A DNA stretch of 17,574 nucleotides from DYTO01 sp040757795 (lineage in GTDB: Archaea; Hadarchaeota; Hadarchaeia; Hadarchaeales; Hadarchaeaceae): contig JBFLWG010000018.1 of assembly GCA_040757795.1 (NCBI GenBank), positions 1 through 17,574 of the forward strand. Reading direction: 5' to 3'. Shown piece after piece: positions 1-7,700 of this stretch (the stretch's first letter is position 1; the number at the start of each line of letters is the position of its first letter). The position numbers were made by a program, and so were the translations under genes. A model generated the notes under the pieces. It was given only the letters and a program-made list of their open reading frames with translations, was not told where the DNA came from and made no database searches.

Positions 1-1908
1 TTGCCGCAGGATTATGGCGTCCAGTTGAAAGAGATAATACTCGAGAATTTCATGAGTCACACTTATAGCCGGATCCCTCTGAAGCCCGGCCTAAATGTGA
101 TATGCGGTCCGAACGGCGCGGGAAAGTCCTCCATCCTGCTGGCCCTAGCGGTGGCCCTAGGCCAGACATACACCGAGCGCTCCAGGAGGCTCGGCGACCT
201 CATAAGGCGGGGGAAGGACCTCGGGAGGGTTAGCGTTGTTTTCGATAACTCCCCTAAAGCGGGCAGGCGGCCAGTACCGAGCGTGGACTCTGACACCCTG
301 GTGGTCTCCCGCTACCTGAGTCAGGACGGAACATACTGGCACGAGGTCAACAACCGGCGGGCCATGAGGGAGGAGGTCCTCCGCCTCTTCGGGAGGCTCT
401 CGATAAACCCCGACAACATGCTGATAATAATGCACCAGAACATGATAGACATCTTCGGCGCCGTCGACCCAAAGGAGAAGCTGAAGCTCGTGGAGGAGGC
501 CGTTGGGTTCAAGGAGTATAGGGAGAGGATCGTCGAGGCGAAGGAGAGGCTCACCCACGCCCTGAGCGAGGCAGAGTCCACAAAAAGCCTCTTTGAGAAG
601 GCCCAGGAGACGCTACGCTATTGGGAGGGGGAGTACCAGAGGTTCAAGCGAAAGCTGGAGCTGGGGGAGAGAAAGAAGGTGCTTGAGCTGGAGTACGCGT
701 GGGCCAAGTATTCCAGGCAGAAGGACTCGGCCGACGCCTTGAAGTCGAGGCTGGACTCCCTGAACTCCGACCTCTCAGATGTCGCCAGGGATATGGACCA
801 GGCCTTGTCGAGGGAGAAAGAGTCCGGGAAAAAGCTGAAGGAGATGGAATTTGACTTGGACGCGTCATACCAGCGCCTGATAGAGCAGGAGAGGACTCAG
901 GCAGAGCTCGGGGCCAGCGCCAAAATTTTGGAGGCTCTCGACAAGTCTCTCCGCACCTCCTCGGAGGCCGCGGGGCAGCTGAAGGCGGAGGCTGCCCGCG
1001 GAAGGAAGCTTTTCGGGGAGGTCGAGGGAAAGATAAAGTCGACGAGGTCAGCCATAGTTGAAACCAAGGGCAAGATCGAGAAGGCGAGGGAGGACTACAT
1101 CACCTCCAGGGTGAGGGCAGCTGTGCTGGGGGTCCGCCGCGAGATTCTGGAGAAGGAGATCTCATCAGTCCAGTCGGATCTCAGGCAGGCGAGGAGGGAG
1201 CTGGAGAAGCTTGAGGAAGAAGCGAAGGGGGTCGGCGCTCGGGTCGCGACGGAACGGAAGCCGCAGGATGTCCTCGACGAGCTGAAGGTGATAAACGTCC
1301 AGCTCGCCACTCTGACGGATGTTTCTCCCGAGGTCGAGAAGATGTACCTTAGCTACAAAAGCACCATGAAAGAGCTCAAGGCGAAGGCGGAGATTGCGGA
1401 GGCCAACAGGAAGAGGGCGATGGAGGAGCTGGACCTGAGGAGGCGCAGGTGGACCGCCGAGATCACGAAGCTCCTCAATGATGTCAAGGAGACTTACGCC
1501 AAAATACTGGAAAGTGTGGACGCCGTAGGCGACATAAACATGAAGAACCCCCAGGACATCGACGAGGCCGGGCTTGAGCTCATGGTGGGGTTCAGGGGCG
1601 CCGAGCCCAGAGTACTTGACGCCTACACACAGAGCGGCGGTGAGAGGACCACGGCCCTCATGTGCTTCCTGCTCGCCCTGCAGCACCGCATCAAGTCCCC
1701 CTTAAGGGCAATCGACGAGTTCGAGGCCCATCTCGACCCCCGCAACCGGGAAGCCGTCTTCCGCGGGATAATAGAGTTCATGAAGGGGAGCGAAACGCAA
1801 TACATAGTGATAACTCCCGGCCAGCTCGTCACTGTGGAAGGGGTGCCGAACGTCGTGACTGTGCAGAACATCGCCGGGTCTTCAAAGGTGAAGGTGGCCG
1901 CAAAATGA
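1..1908 (+). CDS. SMC-family ATPase, Smc5/6-like, short coiled coil
   Basis: ABC-type ATPase of the SMC superfamily, expected to act on chromosomal DNA with the two downstream gene products. Seen: Walker A GPNGAGKS at residues 36-43, a Q-loop region (IIMHQN) near 142-147, long charged coiled coil from about 165 to 500, ABC signature SGGER at 545-549, Walker B with D572/E573, and a D-loop ending near 579. Several local motifs look like Smc5/Smc6 rather than canonical Smc: ENFMSH near the N terminus, DEFEAHLD after Walker B, and QYIVITPGQL near the C terminus. At 635 residues it is about half the usual SMC length, and I see neither a glycine-rich hinge nor a Rad50 CxxC hook. The frame is open from the first base (TTG), so the true start may lie just outside the window, but the ATPase head looks essentially complete. 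Rad50/RecN-like ATPases are the alternative. Its stop overlaps the next start (ATGA). Confidence 0.85.
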   Translation: MPQDYGVQLKEIILENFMSHTYSRIPLKPGLNVICGPNGAGKSSILLALAVALGQTYTERSRRLGDLIRRGKDLGRVSVVFDNSPKAGRRPVPSVDSDTLVVSRYLSQDGTYWHEVNNRRAMREEVLRLFGRLSINPDNMLIIMHQNMIDIFGAVDPKEKLKLVEEAVGFKEYRERIVEAKERLTHALSEAESTKSLFEKAQETLRYWEGEYQRFKRKLELGERKKVLELEYAWAKYSRQKDSADALKSRLDSLNSDLSDVARDMDQALSREKESGKKLKEMEFDLDASYQRLIEQERTQAELGASAKILEALDKSLRTSSEAAGQLKAEAARGRKLFGEVEGKIKSTRSAIVETKGKIEKAREDYITSRVRAAVLGVRREILEKEISSVQSDLRQARRELEKLEEEAKGVGARVATERKPQDVLDELKVINVQLATLTDVSPEVEKMYLSYKSTMKELKAKAEIAEANRKRAMEELDLRRRRWTAEITKLLNDVKETYAKILESVDAVGDINMKNPQDIDEAGLELMVGFRGAEPRVLDAYTQSGGERTTALMCFLLALQHRIKSPLRAIDEFEAHLDPRNREAVFRGIIEFMKGSETQYIVITPGQLVTVEGVPNVVTVQNIAGSSKVKVAAK

Positions 1909-2693
1909 CAAAGGAGAGCCAGGAGCTTCTGCTAAGGGTGATTGACCTCTGCGAGGCCGTTAGGAGCAGGGGATTGGACCCATTTGACGTCCAGGTGAAA
2001 GAGTTCTTCGATAGGCTTAGGGCGCTTCTTCCAAAACTCAAGAGCCATGAGGACATGTATCTCGACATCCAGGCGCTGCTAGGCCTGGCTGACGTTGTCT
2101 TCCAGCAGGGGGAGTGGATCAAGCACAAGTCCTCAGTCCTCTACCTTGACCCGCTCCTGATAATGCTGAAGTTGCACGCCCTGTCACCGCAGGACCTCGC
2201 CGATGTCTTCTCCAGTTCCTGGCACTCGATAGTAGAGATGGAGGCGATGTCTCCGCCGGGGATTCTTGAGGCAAGGGAGTACTGGACGGCCCTGCCCCCG
2301 ATGGGGGAGAGGTGGCGCGGGCTCGATGTGACCGAAGTGATGACTGGGGAGTTCGCGAGGAAGGAGCTTGCAAAAATGGGGATAATATCCGAGGAGGACT
2401 TTGTCGCCGTCTTGGACAAGTCCTGGAGGGAGTTGAAGGAGGCGTCGCGCGGGGGCGAGGTGAAGTACTGGGACTTCATAATGGAGAAAAGCTTCGAGGG
2501 GACTGCCTTCAGGGCCTGGCTTGTCAGCTTTCTGGTGAGCTACGGCTACGCCACCCTCGAGCTCAAGCCTCTGGATGAGGAGCCGTCCATCAAGCCGCTC
2601 CCGAAGCCCCAGAGACCCGAGAATGCCCAGACCTTTTCCGTCCCCATCTCGATATCCAGGGATGAATGGATGAGGAGGCGGAAGGGTGGCTGA
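1905..2693 (+). CDS. Kleisin-like (ScpA/Nse4-like) subunit
   Basis: Likely kleisin that would bridge the SMC heads. The ATG at 1905 overlaps the TGA of the SMC gene, with a GGTGG Shine-Dalgarno-like stretch about 8 nt upstream. A longer upstream extension of the same frame lies inside the SMC gene and is a shadow. The 262-residue product has an ScpA-like N-terminal pattern: a helix followed by GLDPFDVQVKEFFDRL (23-38), comparable to the ScpA motif around (I/L)DPWDIDI, then a helix rich in small and hydrophobic residues around 52-70. The C-terminal part (about 205-235, around AWLVSFLVSYGYATLEL) could be the winged helix that contacts the opposite SMC head in kleisins. The middle, normally a flexible linker, is more structured-looking than usual. 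The assignment rests on position between SMC and kite genes and on weak similarity, so it is moderately sure. Confidence 0.6.
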   Translation: MTKESQELLLRVIDLCEAVRSRGLDPFDVQVKEFFDRLRALLPKLKSHEDMYLDIQALLGLADVVFQQGEWIKHKSSVLYLDPLLIMLKLHALSPQDLADVFSSSWHSIVEMEAMSPPGILEAREYWTALPPMGERWRGLDVTEVMTGEFARKELAKMGIISEEDFVAVLDKSWRELKEASRGGEVKYWDFIMEKSFEGTAFRAWLVSFLVSYGYATLELKPLDEEPSIKPLPKPQRPENAQTFSVPISISRDEWMRRRKGG

Positions 2694-3279
2694 AGAGGAC
2701 GTCGCTGAAGTAAGGCAGAAGCTCGAGCGGGCGGCCCAGCTGCTGTTCTACCGCCACCACATGGAGCCCGGGGCAAAGAGGTGGGAGCTCAGGAGGGCGC
2801 TCGGCAGGAGCTACGAGCAGGTTCTGAAGATGTTCGACGACGAGATCTCCAAGCTGGGGCTGAAGCTCAAGGTCATTTCGGAGGGAGAGGCTGAATCGGA
2901 CTCTGACAAGTTTTATATAACTCTGAAGGGGCACCCGGCGTTGACGGAGGGCAGGACATTCGGGTGGAGGATAGACGACATGGCCATGCTTACGGTTGCT
3001 CTTGCGCATGTTCTCGCGAAGGGAGGGAAGGCGCCGCTGAAGGAGATAGAGCGGGTGCTGGAGGAGAAGTTCCCCAAGTGGAGGGTTGAGCAGACGCTGG
3101 ACAGGTTCATCAGGCGCGGCTATCTCTCGGAGGATGAGGTGGGGCTGGTTTACATAGGTTGGCGGGCGAGGGCCGAGGTCGACCAGAAGACTCTGCTGGG
3201 GCTGCTGCTCGGGAAGGAGGAGAAGCCCAAATCAGAGAAGGATGAAACTCCCAAGGCCGAGAAGAAGCCGTCGGAGTGA
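2686..3279 (+). CDS. Kite-like tandem winged-helix subunit resembling MAGE/Nse3
   Basis: Predicted SMC accessory protein of 197 residues. GTG start at 2686 lies 5 bp before the kleisin stop, with a strong GAGGAGG Shine-Dalgarno at 2672-2677. Two winged-helix-like halves are visible: about 10-85 and about 95-175, followed by a Lys/Glu/Pro-rich tail (178-197). The second half follows the order of the eukaryotic MAGE homology domain of Nse3: a hydrophobic helix ending in a K/N-G turn (AMLTVALAHVLAKGG, 100-114), then FIRRGYL (141-147; compare FVRQRYL in human NSE3), then GWRARAEV (158-165; compare WGPRxxxE) and a following hydrophobic helix. ScpB is the alternative relative; both are kite proteins. 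Recognition is by eye and needs a profile search. Gene order SMC-kleisin-kite matches bacterial and eukaryotic complexes. Confidence 0.65.
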   Translation: MAEEDVAEVRQKLERAAQLLFYRHHMEPGAKRWELRRALGRSYEQVLKMFDDEISKLGLKLKVISEGEAESDSDKFYITLKGHPALTEGRTFGWRIDDMAMLTVALAHVLAKGGKAPLKEIERVLEEKFPKWRVEQTLDRFIRRGYLSEDEVGLVYIGWRARAEVDQKTLLGLLLGKEEKPKSEKDETPKAEKKPSE

Positions 3280-3283
3280 GCAC

Positions 3284-3293
3284 CTTTAAGTTA
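3284..3293 (+). promoter_or_regulatory. TATA-like box for tRNA-Ala
   Basis: AT-rich CTTTAAGTTA centred about 26 nt upstream of the tRNA 5' end, the distance expected for an archaeal TATA box. It lies between the end of the kite gene and the tRNA. Confidence 0.5.
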
Positions 3294-3313
3294 TTGCCGT
3301 GATTTTCTATTGT

Positions 3314-3408
3314 GGGCCGGTAGTTCAGCCTGGCAGAATACCCGCTTGGCATCTGGGAACCAGCCAAATTGCGGGAGGCCGCGGGTTCAAATCCCGCCCG
3401 GTCCACCA
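3314..3408 (+). tRNA. tRNA-Ala (GGC) with an 18-nt canonical intron
   Basis: Acceptor GGGCCGG (3314-3320) pairs with CCGGTCC (3398-3404), followed by discriminator A and encoded CCA. The anticodon stem is CCCGC/GCGGG (3341-3345 / 3371-3375), the anticodon GGC is at 3348-3350, and the T-arm is GCGGG-TTCAAAT-CCCGC. An 18-nt intron (3352-3369) sits at the canonical 37/38 position. The precursor folds as a textbook bulge-helix-bulge: TTGG pairs with CCAA as a 4-bp central helix, flanked by 3-nt bulges CAT and ATT, with a small intron hairpin CTGG-GAA-CCAG. The tRNA splicing endonuclease would cut in the two bulges. Confidence 0.95.
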
Positions 3409-3413
3409 CAATT

Positions 3414-3827
3414 TCACCCGGGCCGAGAAACACGCTTCCAGCTTTCCCGCAGCATCGGGACTGTGTCGTAAAGCTTGAGTTCTTCAGGCAATATCCACTT
3501 GCTTTCAACATTCTCCCAGTCCAGGCTCACCTTGTTGGACTCCACAGCGAACCTGTAGGGGTGTACAAACCAAACAACGCCCAGGTCGAGGTCGTAGAAC
3601 TCGTAGGGCGCCCCTCTCGCGATGAGCTTCGCGTTCCCCACCCCGACTTCTTCCGAGATCTCCTTGCGCGCGGTGTCGTCAGGTCTTTCGCCTTCTTCTA
3701 TGTACCCCGCTACTGCGCTCCACTTCCCCTTGTATGTCTTGACCTTCTCGCCTCTCTTGAGAATCAGAATCCTCCCGCCGTACTCCAGGAAACACGTCAC
3801 AACTTTTTTCAGATCCACGTCAGCCAT
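3414..3827 (-). CDS. Nudix hydrolase (MutT-like)
   Basis: Nudix-family pyrophosphohydrolase that cleaves nucleoside diphosphate-X substrates; the exact substrate cannot be told. The Nudix box lies at residues 41-63: G41, E47, a Lys in place of the usual Arg at 55, then E56, E59, E60 and G62, which would bind the catalytic divalent metal. The protein is 137 residues, a normal size for a single-domain member. I chose ATG at 3827 because AGGTG lies 6 nt upstream; an upstream in-frame extension of about 50 residues overlaps the neighbouring membrane-protein gene and is not protein-like. It ends 5 bp from the convergent tRNA-Ala 3' end and follows the small membrane-protein gene on the same strand, probably co-transcribed. 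Confidence 0.88.
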   Translation of the reverse strand: MADVDLKKVVTCFLEYGGRILILKRGEKVKTYKGKWSAVAGYIEEGERPDDTARKEISEEVGVGNAKLIARGAPYEFYDLDLGVVWFVHPYRFAVESNKVSLDWENVESKWILPEELKLYDTVPMLRESWKRVSRPG

Positions 3828-3838
3828 GAGACGCACCT

Positions 3839-4033
3839 TCAGAGCGACGGGGCGCGAGGCAAAAGTGCCAGGAATATCATAATTATTACGAGCCCAATGA
3901 TGAATGAAGCCCAATAACTTTTCTTGCGATTGTTGGGAAAGAGGTAGATGTCCATGAGGCCCCACAGCCCACGCCATAGCATCACAACTGCAATGACACC
4001 TCCCAGATAGACCAAGAGCTGGCCGAGCGCCAT
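3839..4033 (-). CDS. Small two-helix membrane protein
   Basis: A 64-residue protein with two hydrophobic helices (about 5-25 and 41-58) joined by a short loop containing the pattern RGLWGLMDIYLFPNN. No catalytic motif is seen and the function is unknown. Starts at 4042 and 4033 are both possible. I prefer ATG 4033 because a GGAG lies 9 nt upstream of it, whereas the same GGAG abuts the 4042 start. A TTTTTAG box (about 4062-4069 on the minus strand) lies roughly 24 nt upstream of 4042, so a leaderless start at 4042 is the alternative. The stop lies 11 bp before the Nudix start, suggesting a two-gene operon. Confidence 0.7.
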   Translation of the reverse strand: MALGQLLVYLGGVIAVVMLWRGLWGLMDIYLFPNNRKKSYWASFIIGLVIIMIFLALLPRAPSL

Positions 4034-4178
4034 CAAGATCATCTCCAGATTGTCGTGGCCGCTAAAAAGTTATTCATAGGGGCTTGAAGAGCGGCCCCCT
4101 CTTTTTTGGCCCTTCACCGCAAAACAAAATAGGCACGACATCTCATGTAAGTTGTGGGCCCGTGGTCTAGCGGTTATG

Positions 4179-4207
4179 AGGGAAAAAGACCGCTTTTTCC
4201 CTAACAA
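4179..4207 (+). other. Predicted 29-nt intron in the D-arm of tRNA-Val
   Basis: Boundaries were inferred from the only excision that rebuilds a standard D-stem. The exact cut is ambiguous by one base because an A flanks both sides, so the intron falls at about tRNA position 23/24 or 24/25. The hairpin inside it and the flanking 4-bp helix with two 3-nt bulges match what archaeal splicing endonucleases recognise. Confidence 0.75.
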
Positions 4208-4240
4208 ACACCACCTTGACATGGTGGGGATCGAGGGTTC

Positions 4241-4260
4241 GAATCCCTCCGGGCCCACCA
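4241..4260 (+). repeat. attL: 3' end of tRNA-Val
   Basis: Left copy of the 20-bp core (GAATCCCTCCGGGCCCACCA), running from the T-loop through the encoded CCA of tRNA-Val. It is identical to the copy at 11993-12012. Confidence 0.9.
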
Positions 4261-4264
4261 TTTA

Positions 4265-4279
4265 CTCAGAAACCGACCC
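4265..4279 (+). repeat. 15-bp inverted repeat, left copy
   Basis: CTCAGAAACCGACCC lies 4 bp inside attL. Its exact reverse complement lies at 11964-11978, 14 bp inside attR and within the last codons of the integrase remnant. Candidate recombinase arm or terminal repeat. Confidence 0.7.
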
Positions 4280-4321
4280 CCATAGGCAGAGGATGAATCT
4301 GGCGGCGGAAGCGCGGCCAAA

Positions 4322-4447
4322 GTGAAGCTCGGCGACGGCGAGAAGTCGCACAGCATCGCCTGGTCTCTGCGACGGGCGGTGGCGCAGGCGGGGGCGAACG
4401 TGGTTGTGAAGACGGTGAACGGCAGCATCTACCTGAAGCGGGCTTAG
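4322..4447 (+). CDS. Short GC-rich ORF, 41 residues, unknown
   Basis: An open frame runs from 4286 with GTG at 4322 as the first plausible start and TAG at 4445. The product is small and basic with two halves, around SIAWSLRRAVAQAG and VVVKTVNGSIYLKR, a pattern that looks like a real helix-plus-strand fold rather than random sequence. The composition is GC-rich like the host and unlike the AT-rich region that starts about 50 bp later. It may be an intact miniature gene or the 3' remnant of a larger one lost at the element's left end. No function can be assigned. Confidence 0.4.
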   Translation: MKLGDGEKSHSIAWSLRRAVAQAGANVVVKTVNGSIYLKRA

Positions 4448-4661
4448 CAGTGCCTGCTGGAGTTTAAGGGGCGGTGCGGTTCAGGGAAGGGCTGCGCTGC
4501 CCCAACTTTTTTTGGAGATAAAATAAACTAGTTTGAACGTTGAAAAACTCCAAATTTATTCATGTAAATATTCGCTGGCCACATAAATTCACAAAGATTT
4601 TCAAAAAAGGGTTGCTAGTAAATCTGCAAATCATCCTTTCCAACAGCATAGGGCCAACATC

Positions 4662-4675
4662 CGAAAAGTTTATTA
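4662..4675 (+). promoter_or_regulatory. BRE/TATA-like promoter of the giant surface-protein gene
   Basis: CGAAAAG followed by TTTATTA lies about 45 nt upstream of the TTG start at 4718 and would give a leader of roughly 20 nt carrying the GGGGAGGG Shine-Dalgarno (4703-4710). The rest of 4448-4717 is an AT-rich stretch with no convincing gene; a T-run at about 4507-4513 could terminate transcription from the left. Confidence 0.5.
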
Positions 4676-4717
4676 CAATACACTTCCATAAACGTTTGGA
4701 TTGGGGAGGGCGAAGAT

Positions 4718-7700
4718 TTGAGTTGTCATAGAGATGACCGTGCGCTAAAATGTGCGGCATTGGGCACTAGTGTGTTAGTGTTAACTAGCCTCGCAGCTGT
4801 TTTGACTGTTTTAATACGTACTTCTCCTTTAGTGTCGCCTATTGTAGAGTTCTCATCTTCTGCTAATTCAATCTCTATTGCAATTGGAGAATCCAAGTGG
4901 ATAATAAACCCTGGAGGAACTTTCACAGTTTATGTCGCGGTGGTAAACAACGAAAATACTGCAATGGAAAACGTGCAAGTTTACGCATATGTTTTTGATG
5001 GCTCAAATGTCCTAAATGTTGGTGGATGGCAATCTAATAAGGTTACAATAAACTTGGCCCCCAACGAGAATAGAGGACTTGAACTTCAGATAACAATCAA
5101 GGATAATGCGTTGCCCGGCGTTTACAACTTGAGAGCTAGGGTAAGGATGCCAGACGACACGACTTACGACGATACTGAAAACATTTATGTTGAGAACACA
5201 GGAGTCCGTTTTAAGATTGGACCAACTCAAAAAGTGGATTTTGCTGGAAGTTGGGCGCACATTAGTGCTACCGCTGCAAACTTGACTCCAGACAACATTG
5301 AAAACTTTTACGTGTTTATTAGACTTCATAACGGCGAACTTGTCGTGAACGAAAATTGGGGAAAAGTAGATAACATATTGTCAGGAGAAATAAAGAGCTT
5401 AAGTTTCGATTTAAAGATAAATGAAAATGCAGATTATGGTGACTACGAACTAAAAATCGGGCTAAAGCTCCCTGATAACACATATGTTACTGACGAGCGG
5501 CCAATAAAGCTTGTTTCGCTAATAGGAATCAAACGAAAGATTAACGTTCTAGAAAATGGAATCATGCCCCAAACTGAGAATTTTCTGAATCTCTATTACG
5601 TTGGTAGAGGGCGTGACAATCTCATAAAGATAAACGAGGTTCACGCAAACGTTGTGGGTCAGGATGAAGGTAATGAATGGATTGAAATTTACAATACCAG
5701 TCAGGAGAACTTGGGATGGGCAGGAGTTCGGATAGCTAACTGGAAGATTGTTGACAACGAAGGCACCCTCGCCACCGTTCCGCTTGGCGTTATACTCCAG
5801 CCAGATGATTACTATGTTTTTGAGGGGCTTAGCGGGCTTAACAATGCGGGAGATAACATACGGCTGGTTAACGATAAGGGCGAAGTAATTGACCATTTGG
5901 GATATACATCGACTGTAGAGGGAAAGTCAATAGCTCGACTACCAAACGCTTCAGATAACTGGGTTGACAACGCCCAACCAACTGAAGGCAGGAATAACAG
6001 CGATAATTCAGAAGGGGAAGCATATTTACCAAAGATAAATCTTGCTGATATCAAATCTGTTGCCCTCAGACTAAAGGTTCTGCTCGAAGAAAATGCAGAG
6101 GAGCTTGTTTTAACAAATGCGGAAATTTACGACGCGATTAGATACATAAACCAATATGGTACGGGAATTACAGAACAAGAGGCGGCAGGAGTTGTTAGAT
6201 ACGTTCAGACTTACGGAAAGCTGCAAGATAATTATCGAAACATGCTATTGAGCACAGGGTTATCGGAAAACGACATTTTAGGAATTGAAAATTTTATTAA
6301 AGAAAATTCAAATATTGTAATAAATGCGGTGCCCTCGCTGGGGTTGGAACAATTTAGGCAAGAATATACCAAGACCACTAGGGCATTAATTGACACTGCC
6401 GCGGCAAGTCTCCACATAGCGGTTGCTGCGGACATAGAACACCAGATTCAAAACCTTGGCTTTTCTGGCGGGCAGTACATAAGTGAATTACAAAGCCGCT
6501 GGAATACAACATCTTCAGATTTGGCTGTAGCAAACACATATGACAGTACACTTTACGAGGCAATGAAAATTGAGAACTGGCAGAGGGCTTACGACAATGC
6601 AGATGCTTTGATGGATTTTTCCGAAAATCGCTCTCTCGAAATAGTTGACGAGATTCACTTGGCCAGGGCCGCTCGCCTGTATTTCCGAGAGAACGGTACT
6701 TCCGACAACGTAAAACTTGTGGCTGATTACGAGTGGAAGTTTACGAAGGCGCTTGACCGTTTTCTATACAGCTACCAGAAAGGGCTTTACTTCAAAATGA
6801 CAATGCTCGCTGCCCTGAACGGCGATAATGAGCAAGCGTTGAGCGAGGCGGCAAATGCCAAAAGTATGCCGTTAACGGTTAATGTGGGCGAACAGGTTTG
6901 GCAACCACTGAAGAATGCCCCAGGTATAGCGAACATGGCTACAGAAGTCGCGCAGAGTAATGGTGTGTGGTATGTTTATGTGGCAAGGCTTTACCAGCAC
7001 CACCTTGACCGATACCGCATAGACACGAATGGATGGACCACGACATCCTCCCTATCTGAAAACGCTTGGGGGTGGGACGCCGGAGTATCACTGGAATATG
7101 CTGAGAACGGCGGTAGCGGTTATCTCTATGCACTGATGGGCGGCGACACTCGCGAGTTCTGGCGGTACAATTTAGCAAACAACTCATGGGAAAACCTCGG
7201 TTTCACTCCAAACTTCGTGAGTGCAGGAGGCTCACTAGTGTGGACCGGCGGGAATGTGCTTTACGCAACTAGGGGAAAGAGTTCCACTGAGTTCTGGTTG
7301 TACCACATCGAGAACAACAGTTGGGATAACGCTACCCTTGCTCCTGTTCCCGGGGATTTGGAAACTGGTGCAGGTCTTGCTTGGGACAACGGCAATTACT
7401 TGTACACCTTTAAAGGTGGCGGGGCAACGAATTTCTACCGTTATTCCATTTCAGGTAATTCTTGGGTGCCAGTTACGGCAGCACCAGATAGCATAGGTGC
7501 AGGTGCTTCTCTAGAGCTAGTAGCATCATCCATTTATGCCACCCGTGGCGGTGGAACAACCAACTTCTGGCGTTACAATACATCAAATAATACTTGGGAA
7601 AACGCGACTTCAACACTTGCCACGGTTGGAACCAGAGCTGGCGACCGTTTGGTCAAGCATGGAGACTATCTTTACCTGCCTAGGGGCGAGAACGACAATC

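Larger units (their letters stand above)
4156..4260 (+). tRNA. tRNA-Val (GAC) with a non-canonical D-arm intron; integration target
   Basis: Acceptor GGGCCCG (4156-4162) pairs with CGGGCCC (4250-4256), then discriminator A and encoded CCA. The anticodon stem is CCACC/GGTGG around loop TTGACAT, anticodon GAC at 4218-4220; the T-arm is GAGGG-TTCGAAT-CCCTC. The D-arm is interrupted: removing about 29 nt (4179-4207) restores a D-stem GTC/GAC and a normal cloverleaf. The insert holds a perfect 9-bp hairpin (GGGAAAAAG/CTTTTTCCC, ACCG loop). A 4-bp helix GTTA/TAAC between 3-nt bulges TGA and AAA gives a bulge-helix-bulge without a clear outer helix. The 3' end from the T-loop to CCA is the attachment core of the downstream element, so the tRNA stays intact after integration. 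Confidence 0.92.

Noticed and set aside
1..3279. SMC operon as a Wadjet (JetABCD) or MksBEF defence system
   Set aside because: Three of the component classes match, but no JetD/MksG-like Toprim nuclease is present and the ATPase motifs look Smc5/6-like; a tRNA gene follows directly. The upstream side is outside the window, so this is not fully excluded.
3369..3917. 182-residue plus-strand frame starting in tRNA-Ala
   Set aside because: It begins inside a tRNA and is antisense to a clear Nudix hydrolase.
4180..4201. Perfect hairpin in tRNA-Val considered as a terminator or insertion-element end
   Set aside because: It falls inside the tRNA, and removing the surrounding 29 nt rebuilds a standard D-arm, so an intron explains it better.
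4540..4731. 63-residue open frame upstream of and overlapping the giant gene start
   Set aside because: TTG start, no Shine-Dalgarno, runs through the promoter-like AT-rich region and overlaps the better-supported giant gene.
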